Assembly (NCBI RefSeq): GCF_949987515.2
Contig: NC_082694.2
Span: forward strand, 10,223,958-10,287,957
Direction of reading: 5' to 3'
DNA length: 64,000 nt
DNA from: Delphinus delphis
Taxonomy: Eukaryota > Chordata > Mammalia > Artiodactyla > Delphinidae
The position numbers and the translations under genes were made by a program. Positions 25,601-37,600 of the stretch are shown here, in pieces (within the stretch, counting starts at the first letter, position 1; each line of letters starts with the position of its first letter). Under the pieces are notes generated by a model. It saw nothing but the letters and a program-made list of their open reading frames with translations. It was not told the origin of the DNA and did not search any database.

Positions 25601-28600
25601 TGGGCGCTAGATGGTTGAATGAGGGCACAAATGAATGAATGCAGTTGTAATTCTCCCGCTCTGAACTCTCTCCTTCCACCCCATTCTGGCCCTCCCACCC
25701 CTCTGCTGGAAAACACCCTCCCTCTGCACGCCCTCCACCCTCAGACCAGCCTCTGTGTATAGGCCCCCTTGTCTCTTGATGTCCTTATTTCATTAAGGCT
25801 ACAAGGGTTGATGGCCTGGGCTTCTCTTGTTGGAGGCCCTTGACTTTGGAAGTGTCACCTGCTTATGAGAGAACCAATCACAGCCATTGTTTGTAATTAT
25901 AAGCTAGTGAGATTCCTGCCTGAGAAAGCTAACCACCAAGTTCAACAAAAGAAGCAACTTGCTCCTTCTGCAACACTGCAGGGGTGGGATGGGAGGCGGG
26001 AGGGGGCTGGGGGGGGGCGGTTTCTGTCCTAGCTCAAGAGTCACAAAGTGTCCTAGCAAATCAGGGCAGAGCTTGTGTGGAAAATAGGAATCCTGCTTCT
26101 GAACGGGGTGATGAGAGTACTTTGAGCATTTTAAAGTGCTTTTGGCTAAAGAAGTTACTCAGCCCCTGGGTGATTTTCGGCAGCCCTGTGCTTGCCTGGT
26201 TTGAGAGGGGTTCTCCCAGAGGAGAAGGAGCATCGAGGTGAGAGTGACGCCGGGGGGTCTGGGGCTGCCCTGCGAGGAGTTTGCGCCCCGCATGTTTGAG
26301 AGAGGTGGGCGAGGATGTCTTAATGCAGGCTTGTACTCTGAGAGTTGGCCTCCAGATGCTTCCCTCTGGCCCATGGGTACCAATTCTGCAAGAGGCCAGC
26401 TCCTTCCCAGGCCTCCGTGTGTGTGTGAGGCTGTCCTTTCCGCCTCTGTGCAAACATCTTGTAACTGGACTCTGTATTTCACTGTCTCCTCAAAGCGACG
26501 AGCTCTGCCGTACAGCCCAGAACCAGGGGTTTCCTGGGGACTTTCTGTTTTCTTTTAGCTGTCTTGCCTCAACCATATTTGCCCAGACTTAACTCATTTT
26601 TATCGAGATGACTGTCTTGTTAAACCTCCGTCGCGTGTGACGTTCCTGTTGACCACACTTCCCTACCCTTCCTGACTTCTCCCTGGCCTTCTGCCACATG
26701 GATGCTACAGGGAAGGAATTTGGGGCTCTGTGTTTCCCCTAGGGATTTGGAAGGTCTGTAGAACCAGGATCTTTATGGTAGGGTGGAACTTTTCCCCCAG
26801 TTTGGTTAAATTTGGGAAGTTTGAGGAAGTTAACCATCTCTCTTTCCATTGTGTGGAAAGAAAACTAAGGCCACGGAGGGGGATGTCCCAGCATTGGGGC
26901 TGCACTGAGGCACCCGCCGGTTCTGTCTCCTCCTCTGCCCCTTGGGCACGCCCTCCTCAGAGCCCGACAGTGCCCTCACGGGACAGACAGCCGGGGACCC
27001 ACGGAGGGTTCTGCATCTGTGATGGGCCCTGACCCCCCAGGGCCCAGCCGCAAGAGGCCACCCCACCCAGACTGAGCCTGGCAGCTGCAAGGGGCTCCCA
27101 TCGGCTTCCTCACCCTGCGCACGCCTCTCCACGCACGTGGCCTGTGCTCACGTCTCCGTGCTCGTGAGGCTTGTTTATAGGAGAAGTGCGTGTGTGAACA
27201 GGGAAGGGGCGGGCTGTGCTCTGGGCTTGGCTGAAGCTCGGGTGAACCCCGCCCTGCCTCACAGATTCCTCTGAACTCACGCCTGGCGTCTCTGCACATC
27301 TGCAGAGGGCACGGGACTGCCGCGCATGTGTGTGTGTGCACGTGTCCTGTGTGTGCGTGTTGTATGTTGTATATCTTTACGGTGTGCCCGTGTGTTAACA
27401 GAGTTGACAAACAAGTTTTACTGCTTTTGCTCCTGCGCTGGCCTGTCCCTATGTCGGGTGACCCTGCCGAGAGCTGCCTTACGTGACTGGGTGTGGTTGG
27501 GGAGTTGGGGGCTGCCCTCCGGCTCTCTGCGCCCTGCACTCTCCCGCTGCCACTCGACACCAGCAGGGGGACGTGGACTCCCTCAGGCTTGTGTGGGGCA
27601 CAGGCTCCTGGCCCTCGTGGCACCCAGCAGGACAGGTGGAGCAGGAAGCCCTCCCTCTCCCTCCACTCTCTGCCTTCTCCCCTGAGCTGCCTGCCCCTTG
27701 CCCCACACCTTAGGGAGAGCCACGCCCACAGGGCTGGGGGCCTTGGTCAGGCCAGGATTAGGAGGACTGGTTTTGAAGAATGGACAGTGGCTATTGAGGA
27801 CCCCCGAGTTCCTCCTCTGGCTAGGCTGCGTCGGGTTCCTCCTCACTTCCTCCAAAATGAGGAACAGCTGACACCTTTGGAAATAAACTTCGAAGAGGTG
27901 ACCCCTGGGGAGGTGACCTCTGGGTAGCTGACCCTAAAGGGAGATCCGTGCCCCAGATACACATCCCAGCCACCTGAGTGGCCGCTGAGCCCCTTCACAG
28001 TGGGTACCTCTGAGCGTCTGCAGGCGCGTGGGGCCGGGGGCCCAGGCCAGCTTTGATTGACTCCCAGGAATTCTGGCTTCTTTGCGGGTGTACGAGCAGG
28101 GCTTACAGCGATGTTGTTGAGCTGGGGAGGGGAGGCTTAGATTCTGCAGGCGGCTGTTGTTGAAGCCCAGCCAGCCCGAGTCCTCGGCAGCTCTGGCCTG
28201 CCCTCTGGCCTGCCCCCCCCAGGCTCAGTCCTCCTAAGGACCCTTCAAGGGTCCCTCCCGTAGACACCGTCCTTACCCCGTGCGGGTGACTCACCTGCTT
28301 CTGCCCCAGGACCCCCCTGCCTCTGTCTCTCCATCCTTCAGGTCCCCCTGGACAACTCTGCAATCGTCTTTCTCCCATTCTTTCGTAGGAATAAGCAAAC
28401 CTGAGTGCCTGTCACATCATATTCAAACCGCCCCATCCAAGGCCTGTGTCAGCTGGCCCTGCTTCATCCATGCGGTTTTTCTCCTGTGCATCAAACCACT
28501 CCATTCGATTCCAAGCAGGGGGTGTCTGTCCCAGAAACCCTCCATTCTCAGGCCCGTGTCTTTGCCCTGCTGGTCCTCCTTCCTGGCGATGCCAGGCCTG

Positions 28601-31600
28601 TCTCTCCTGTCCTTGGATTACGGTGGTCATGACAGTCTGTTCACTCAGCCAGTGGCTTGGCCACACATTGCTTCACACACCTGAACAGAGTTGCCTTTGA
28701 GGGTTGGGTCCAGGGTCTATCTCAACCACATGCTTCCATTAAAATGCCTGCCCTGGGGCCTCCCTGGTGGCGCAGTGGTTGAGAGTCCGCCTGCCGATGC
28801 GGGGGACACGGGTTCGTGCCCCGGTCTGGGAGGATCCCACATGCCGCGGAGCGGCTGGGCCCGTGAGCCATGGCCGCTGAGCCTGTGCTTCCGGAGCCTG
28901 TGCCCCGCGACGGGAGAGGCCACAACAGTGAGAAGCCTGCGTACCACAAAAAAAAAAAAAAAAAAAAAAATGCCTGCCCTGAGCAGGTACAGTCTGGTGA
29001 GGGACCTTCTCCCCCGCCCCCCGCCCCCGCCACAGCTGCACCCAGCCCCGCCCAGCAGCCTCGGGAGTGTGGGTGGGGGGAGCAGTGCCCGCTTGCGGGG
29101 TCTTAGTTTCCCGACCAGGGATCGAACCCAGGCCCCAGCAGTAAGAGGGCCGAGTCCCAACCACTGGACCACCAGGGAGTTCAGCAGTGCCTTCTAGGAG
29201 CCCTGTGTAAGCAGCTTGGGCTCAGCTCCCGCTGTCACACACCTGAGCGGGGAGCGGGAAGGGTGTGTGAGGCCCCTCACTAGCTGTCCTCAGCCTGGAG
29301 GGGCAGTTGCCAGACAGACCATGGCCCCCTCAACTGCTCTTCTGCTCACCGCCTGTCCTGTCCCTTCTCACCCCGTCTTTGCCAGGACCCTGTAGTGACA
29401 GAAACACAAACACACGTCCCAAGAGGTCCTGGGACGGCTCATCAGGCTCAGCTGGACCAGCGCTGAGCAGTGTCGTGAAACTGCAGTGTCACGCTCTGCA
29501 TGTCTAGGCTCTGCCTTTTGGTGCGTTCGCAGGCAGCTTTCCCGCTGCTTCTCAGACACCCCGGGCTTATTTCCTTCCCTCTGCAACCCTAGCCAGGGGG
29601 AAAGAAAGAGCTTCTGTCCTGGATCCTAACAGAGTCCCAAAGTTGAGTCTCGTTGGCCTGGCTTGGGTCATGTGTTCACCTCTAAGCTAATCACATAGCC
29701 GGGCGTGAAGTGAGTGGCCAGCCCAGGTCACACATCTTTCCCTGGAATCCGGGCTGAAGTCCCCACTGTGCGGCACCTTGGCCTGGGTGTAGGGGACGGG
29801 AGGCTGGGACTCGACAAAGGAGGGGGCAGGACCCTGGGCACCAGGAAGCCTTAGTGTCCATGGCATCCCTCTGGTCTTCAGCCGTGGGCAGAGGCCTTGT
29901 TCTCTAACACCCATGGGACATATTAGGAGGGCAGTGCTTCCCCGGGCACTGGCCATGCCAGCGCGCCAGGAGACAATACAGAGAGTGAGAAAGATAAGAA
30001 AGAGAAGGGAGGAAGCCATTGCTTTTGAGGAAATGGCTTTTGAGGAAGCCACCGCTCCATGGGGCCCCTCCAGCCCCCGCCAACACCCGGGCTGGTTTCA
30101 GGGGCTCCCTCCGGCTCTGGAATCCGCGTACTGATGTACACGTGCACACCCAGGCGTAGATTCTCAAACACAGGCACCGAGAATGTTGTCCCTCTCTGGG
30201 CGGCAGGCAGAGCTGGGTTTCCGTTCCAGATCCCCCTGGGGTCAGGGTCTCTAGTCCCAGCTGGAGGAGCAGGAAGGGCCAGCCAATCCCCCCCGCCTGT
30301 CAAATCCCCCCTGCCCGCCCCCACCCCCACCCCGCCCGCCATGGCCAGCAGGAAGCCAGAAAGGAAGGGTGGGCTGGGTGAGAGCGCTCCAGCAGGGGTT
30401 TGCCTGCAGCCCCTCGGTTCCTCCCACGGCAGACATAGGAGGGGGGCAGATGCGCTGAGATAACCCCCTGCAGCAGGTCCACAGGAACAAAAAGCCCTTG
30501 GCCTTCCTGCTTTTGTCTCAACTGCATCTCTTCCCCACCTGGCCCCGCTGTGCCACGGCCTCCTAGTTCCCTCCTCTCCTCACTACCAAGAGCAGGGGCC
30601 AGGGCTGCTCAGGGTCCAACTCCAAGTTCAGGATAGAGCTTAAAAAAAGAATACCTCTGTCCCTTTCAGGTGAGTTCAGGGTCTCAGGTCTCTGAACCCA
30701 CCTCCTCTGGGCAGCTAGAAGAGCAGGTGAGGGGCTCATCTTCTGAGCTACCTGTGGAGGGGGACCCATGCGGGGCCCCGAGGTCCTCTAGCAGCCTCAG
30801 CAGAGACATCCCATCTCTCCGCCCCGCTGGGCCCTTGAGACAAACTTTCTAGGCAGTGGCCATTCCCAAAAGCTGAGCCGGAAGCGCTGGTCCTGTCCAG
30901 ATGCTGCCAGCCCGTCTCCCATCAGCCTGCTCCGTGTCTAGGGCTCCACCCACCCCCACACCTAAACAGGCACTTTCATTTACAGAACTGAGTATCTGGC
31001 CTTGCAAGCCCCCGGGGTGAGTCTGGCAAGTCCTGCCTGCGATGTCTGTTCTCTGGCCTCTGTGCCCTGTGCTTCCAGGGACCTGGAAGAGGGGCCGTGT
31101 CACCATGTCATTTCCTAGGGATGTGGGTCATGCGTCCTTGTCACTTCCTTCTCTGTAGGACCTATGACAGATGACCTGTCCTGGTCAGAGCCACTTCCAT
31201 ACTCAGCTTTCCTGTGGGCACAGCCCTCTGCTTGCTGCTTTGGTGCTTGCCCAAGCCAAGATCAGAGAGTGCAACTTGGAGCAGGAACGGCCTGGGCAAG
31301 GGGAATAAATCTTGCACTTAACTTGTGGGGCGGAAGAAGTTAGGAAGAAACAGCACCTAGAGATGGTGGCAGGTGTCACGCTCCAGGACAGGTCCAGACG
31401 GGGTTCCCCTAAAAAACGCGTCCCCTGTCCCCCTGAGCCCTGGTGGACACGCTAGCCAGATGAGCTTCAGTCTGTCCGCAGTCTGAGACTCTTGGCCTGG
31501 GGCCTGCAAGTAGCCCTACCTCAGGATTACTCATGACAGACTATTTCTGTTGTTATTTGCCCAGCCGGTGTGTGATGGAGTACCTAGACCATGCCCTGGG

Positions 31601-34600
31601 GCTCAGGCCTGCTGCCCCGACTCTCCTCCCCAGGGGGGAGCCTCAGCCTCTCCCTGTCCTGCCTCTAGCAGGCCCTGGGGCCCTGGCTGTGCAATGCAGA
31701 AGGGCCTTGATCTCTCCAGGGTTAACTCCCCTTTAGGGAGCATGAGCGCGCGTGCAAGCGCACACACACACGCACACACACACGCACAGCTTGTTCACCT
31801 TAAGGGAGCACGTACAGACATTTGCATCGGGCCTAACACTTAGTGGAGATGGTCATGCAGTCAGGGGACCTCTCCAGGCTCAGCTTCCACATCTACTGAA
31901 AGTGAAGGTCAGCAGGACCTCTGTGGGAACCCGCTGGGTCAGGGCACTGCGCAGTAGTGCTGTAGGGTTCAATTTGATAAAAGGAGAAAGGAAGGAAGGA
32001 AGGAAGGAAAAGAATTCATCAGGGCCCAGCTCTAGCCTTGGGTTTGAAATGGCCCAAGGCGGACCAGCGCGGCTTCACTCTTTCCCAGGCTTCATTGGTT
32101 CTAGAACTGACCTTCAGCACGTGTGTTTGCAGCGAAGTGTCTCTGAGGGAACAGAACCCCTGAGAAGACCCACACGTGGCAATGACAGGACTATGGCAGA
32201 ATTCTCCTCCTGGACCTCCAGGCCTTCCAAATGGGGCCGAGAGCAGCCCAGCCAGGCTGCGGCTGAATGCAGGTCCCCCAGGACAGGACCCCTCCCAACC
32301 CCAGAGCCTGTGAGCCTGGAGAGGTGAGACCAAGGGAGGCTGCCCTGGGGTCCTGGCATCCCGGGCAAGGAACCGGACAGCAGCTGGCCTTGAGGGCCAG
32401 CTTGCCGAGCGGGAGCCGGCGACATCTGCAGTGTGAGCCCCTGGGCCCCAGCAGCCTGGCTGGAAGGCTGTGTCCTCTGAGTCAGTGTGTCCTCCCCAGC
32501 AGGTGTTCCTGGGTCAGCCTTAGTTCTCCCCCCACCCCCTCCCCATGCCCCACAGCAGCTGCCCCAGAGCCTGGCTGGACCTGCTCCCCCAGGACCCTCC
32601 AGCCAAGAGCAAGACCCACCATCCCCCGCCTTCCTTGCACCCCCTCTGCCCCCCACCGGGCTGGCAGCCTCCAGGGAGGGGGCTGGGTTCGAAGGGTTGC
32701 CTCGGGTGAGCCTGCGCTCTTGGTCAGAACTGCGGTGGGAGAAACTATTACGTTCTGGCCAGAGCGAGTGGCTTCCTGGGAGATCCTCTCCCTCCCCCTC
32801 TCTGCCGTTTCTTAGCATAAATAACCCACCGCCAGCTCCCTTGGCATTAGCTAGAGGGGAATTTTTCTAAAGGATGAAGTTCCTGGGAACCGTCCACCCT
32901 TTTTCCCTTTCGTCTCATGACGAAGGCTCTATACACCAAGACTTGGCTGGCGGTTCCCGGGTCAGAACTAGCTGGACCAGAAAAGGAGACACTGGCCTTC
33001 CCCTCCCCTGGCCCCTTCGCGGGTGACAAGCCCAGTGGACTGTCCCTTATCTCTCTGCCGTGTCATCCTTCCCCAGGGAGAGGACGGGGCCCCGTCTCCA
33101 GGCTCTAGAGCCAGGAGGGAGGCATCCTGCACAGAACTTCTCAGAAAAGTCTGTCTGCCAGACTCCAGGGAGAGACCCGGAAGGTGGAGCTGCAGGCCCC
33201 GCTGGCAGCAGCGGGAGGGGACCGTCCTTTCCTGTCGGCATTGGGTTCGGGCACGTCCCATGCCTCAGACTCTGCCTCTCCCCAAGTCGTGGACTGAGGT
33301 TTCCTGGCCCCATTTCCCTTGGGGGCTTCCCAGCCTCCACTCACGCCCCAGTCGGGAGGTGCTGGGTGGGTGGCCTGAGCTGGGGAGCACCCGTTCTACA
33401 GACGAGATGCCCAAGCTTGGATGGATATAGCCCCCGCTCAAGGTGTGCCCCTGCACTGCTCACTAACCCTGAAGCCACCCGGCACCCTCCCCTACACCCA
33501 TACATACCCCCACCCGCCCATAGGGACTTGGAAGGGGCCTCAGACAGGAGGAAGGGCCACCTTGCACTGGCCCCGCCGATGCCTGGCCTCTTTCCAGCCT
33601 CCCTTTCCAGTATCTTGAAAGAGAAGACAGAGCCCCACGTTTCTGTGGTGCCGGCAGGACAGGAGCGGGCTTGCTGAGTTCAGGAACTGGTCACAGCACA
33701 ACTGGAGCAGGAAACGCAGCTCTCACGCCTGGCTGTTGACTGAGCGTCCTACCCAGTCTCCCGCCCGGCCCTGCCGGGCTCCTGGGCCAGCCCCTGCCTT
33801 CCCCACCGGAGGAAGTTTCCAGAGGACGGAGACCCAGGTTCAGCCTCCCCAGCCTGCTAGAGCCCCAGTTTCTGCTCATGGTTTGCTTCTCTGACCTTCA
33901 CAGAAACAGGGCCTGGGAGAGGAGGGTTGAGGTGCAGGAGAAGCCTGGCGTGTCCCCGGCGCCGCGGTCTGTCCCTTTGTCTGGATGAGAGCGGAAGGAC
34001 CCTCTCTCACCTCTCCTCTCAGTGCAGAGACCGCGGGGAGGAATGGTCTGGGCGACTCTGCTGATAGCGAAGCCCTATTCCCCAAAGAGGGGAGAATGCT
34101 CCCAGCCCTCCTTCCAGGTAGTGGGCACGGTTCCCAAGTACCCTCACCCGCCCTTTGGACGATCGGCTTGTACAGTGTGGTTAACAGAGCTCTTCTTCAG
34201 AACTACCTCCTCCTTCTTGCTATTCTCGTCCCCACCCCAGCCCCCCCCAAAAAAAACAAACGTATTCAGAATAGTTTCCCTGGGATTTTCCCTCCAGATT
34301 CAATTATGGGAATCGGCATTAAGAATGAAGTTGTGAAACCCGTACACACGTACCCGCTCTTTGCTCTCAGTAAATCCCCGCTGCACAGGTTTTCCTCCAG
34401 GGCACTCCTCAGATCCCAGGCCCACCCTCACCACGCCCCCCTCCCAGGAAGATAACATTCTGCAGGGGAGGGGAGATCAGGGGGCTGGGGGCCTGGCCAG
34501 GGCCTCCACCTGAGCCCGCGGCCCAGCGCCTCCACGCCGGCTTCGGTTGGGGGAATGTTTACAGGTGAAAGGTCCTTCTCTCCCCTCTGCCACAGCCCTC

Positions 34601-37600
34601 CCGGGCTTTCACACCCACCCCGCAGACAGGGCCCCCCCTCCCGGCCGCCAACGGACAGCTCCATCGCCCTGGGATATTTTCTTTGGCTTCCACCACCTCT
34701 CACCATCAGCTTGCTCAATGCCCCTCTCTCAAAGAGGGTGCTTCCCAAGGTCACGTCCCTCTCCCCTGCCCCGCACCTACCCCAGACCCACCTGGGCTCA
34801 GTCGTTTATCATTGGCATTGTCTGGTTTAAAATTAATTTAAAATTTTGTCATTATACTCTGATTATATGAGTAAAGCACACACATTGTAAAGAAATTATC
34901 TTAAAGAGAAAAGAAAAAAAAAGAGACGAAGGAGGAAGTGTAATCCTTCTGAGAGCCGCGTTTTCACTTCGGTGGATTCCATCCCAACGGATTCCATCCC
35001 CTGCTTCCCCCAAGTGCCCCCAGTCTGTCCTCCACAACCCAGGCTCCCTGCTCCAGAGCAGCGTGGAGTGGCCTCCACTGTCCACTGTCTGGTCCCTCTG
35101 CTGCCAGCCCAGTCCCCAGGGTGCCCCTCTCTCCCCGCTCCAGCCCAGCTCGTGCCCCAGCCGTGGTCAGTCCCCCGGCGAGTCCTGCCTCTGCTTCTTG
35201 CATCAGCCCGGGATCTGTCTGGTGGTGTAATCTTGGCTGTGCCCCACCCGCACAGGGCCACCTTCACCTCAAATCCTACGGCTCCTTTGAGACCTGGTTT
35301 AGTCACTTCCTCCCTGAAGCCCTCTCAGCTGCACACCACCACCGCTCCCCCTCCCTCCCCAGAAAAGCCAGAAGGACCCTTTGTCCTCCTGGTCCAAGGG
35401 AACGCTGGGGCTCAGTATTCAGTGTCAATAACCGAATGATCGCCTTCCTGAAGCATCTTTTCCCGTCTGACGTCTGAGTGTGTGTGGCTGTGTCTTAGTC
35501 AAGGTACACTGTCTAGCGCACAGGCTTGAGCCTGCTTTAGGGGGTTGGGACGGCGGGAAAGAGCCGTTTGCCACGACTGCAGAGTTCAGGAGTTCCGAAT
35601 GCTGTGAGCCTCCCGAGGGCAAGGCCAGGCTGGGGAAGGGGGACCCAGCAGGTGGACCCTGCTCGCGGAGGCTGGATCTTCCCCAGCCTGGGGCAGCGCC
35701 GCCTGGAGGCACACCCAGTGGGCCCCCTGCTTTTCCCCACTGCCAGGTGGCATGCCACCCAACCCGGCCAGCCTGTGGTATCAGCCACCTGTGGGCCTCA
35801 GCTGCTGTGCTGAAGGACAGGCTGGGTCCTGGGCAGGGCAGGTGCTGCTGGAGGAGGGGGGCCGGTGGCCTGTGGCCTCAGGATTTTGCACGTGGCGTTT
35901 GAGCTGGAGAAGACTACACTCTAGAGTGTCTGATGCCCTCAAAAACCGTTCTAGCTTCTGCCCTAAGGAGGCTGCTGGGTCTGTGCAAAGAGGCTGTGAC
36001 CGTTTCTGGGGCACCACCAGGTGCTCTAAAGGGGGAGGATGATAAGGGCAGGGGAAGTGGGGGGACAGGGGAGCCTTGGCTGGCTCTGAGCTCCAACCCC
36101 ATTATCACCAAGCTGGAGCCCTGCTGGCCATCTCTAGAGCCTGCCTCTCCTCCCAGCTCAGCCTCAGGGCTGGTTATCTGCCACAGGCATGATGGTGGGG
36201 TGCTTCCTGCCACCCTTCCTATCTTAGGAGGAGTCTGAAGGGGACAGAGCAGCAGGCACCTCCGAGTGGGGGAGGGGTATGCCCACTGAGTGCCAGGAGC
36301 AGGCTGTCTTCACAGCAGGAGCCTCGCCTGCCTTTGGGGTGGGTGCTCCCCGTACTTCGTTTTCTCTGCACTGCAGGTGAATGTCTCATAAATGAATGGG
36401 CACCAGCAGAGTCCAAGGGCACCCCGGGATCTAACGTAGCCTCTGATCACATAGAATCGGCCTTTGTCCTGTTTTCACCCCTTGGTGTCCAGGGGGCAAG
36501 AGCGAGGGTATGAGTAGGTGGGTAAGGTGGGCGAATGCTCAACCAGACCTCCTGCCCTTTGCCCCCCTCCCCTCGCCAGCCTCCTCCGGTCAGCACGGTG
36601 GGAGTGTCTGGACTGAGCTGCACATCTGTCTGTGCAGGGGTGTCCCCCCGGGCTGAGCTGGGCACCCATGGGGGACCCGTGTACGCATATAGTGGACAGT
36701 GGCATCTGGTCACAGTGCGCACAGGCGTGGGTGCCACAGGGAGCAGAGCAGAGACCTCGGGGACCACAGACACCAGGCAGAGCTCAGAGTGGACAGGCCC
36801 CTCTCGCCCACGGGCTTTCTCCTCTGGAGCCCCAGGATGGGGCTGGGTGACAGTGTGGGTTTCTGGAAGGCAGAGATTTCTTCTTTTTCTGAGGCGGGGG
36901 AGCACGGTCATTCCTCAGGGGCAGAGCTCTGAGTGAGCGGGGCCCTCCTTGAAGACACCTCCCCAGACACTGTCGCAGAAGCCCAGGGCTGGGCCGGAGC
37001 TGCACTCAGGGAAGCCTGTCTCTCCCCAGGTCTGCTACCTGTGTCACAGCCTCCTGACGCTGGCTGGGCTGGTGGTCAGCTGCCAGGACATTACTCCAGA
37101 CCAATGGGTGAGTCTCCCAGGAGGCTGGGCTGGGGCCCCTGGGGGAGGAGCCCAGCCCGCTGCCAGGAACTGGGAAGAGTGGGAGGCTGAAAAAGAAGCA
37201 GACCTAGGGGAGCCGGCCTCGTCCTCCTCCCAGCGTCCCACCAGGCCTTCCCAAGGGATACTGACCCGTGCCCCCGGTTACCCCGTGCCTCCCCTCCCTT
37301 TCCTGCCTGACTTTTGGGCAGTCACTCAGACCCGTCCTCCTCTTTCTCCGATTTTGTGCTCCCCTCCCCGACTGTGGCGGCCGGGCCTGTGCCCCGCCCC
37401 CCACGGCCTCTGCAGGGAGAGCTGCAGCTGCTGTGCATGCAGTTGGACCGCTGCATCAGCACCCACATCCGGGAGAGCCCCCAGGCCATGCACTGGACCA
37501 CACTCAAGGACCTGGCTGCCCAGACCTACATCCGCTGGCAGGAGCTGCTGGTCCACTGCCAGCCCCAGGTGGTACCCACACCAGCCCCCAGGCTTGGGAA

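Larger units (their letters stand above)
23274..37029 (+). other. FAM178B intron D-E (13.8 kb)
   Basis: No exon was recognised. It holds an L2 end at 25.5 kb, two SINEs at 28.75-29.18 kb, CA and GGAA microsatellites near 31.8-32.0 kb and an L2 piece at 35.2 kb. An AT-rich fragment with an A-rich tail at 34.82-34.93 kb is probably an old retroelement end. The remainder is GC-rich with no gene seen. This intron is notably poorer in repeats than the first 5 kb of the window. Confidence 0.65.

Noticed and set aside
29931..30055. Short charged frame with repeated FEEMAFEEA as a small protein
   Set aside because: A local duplication of TTTTGAGGAA produces it; there is no supporting gene structure.
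34820..34930. AT-rich segment with A-tail as a processed pseudogene
   Set aside because: No coding resemblance was found; more likely an old retroelement end, but the family is unresolved.
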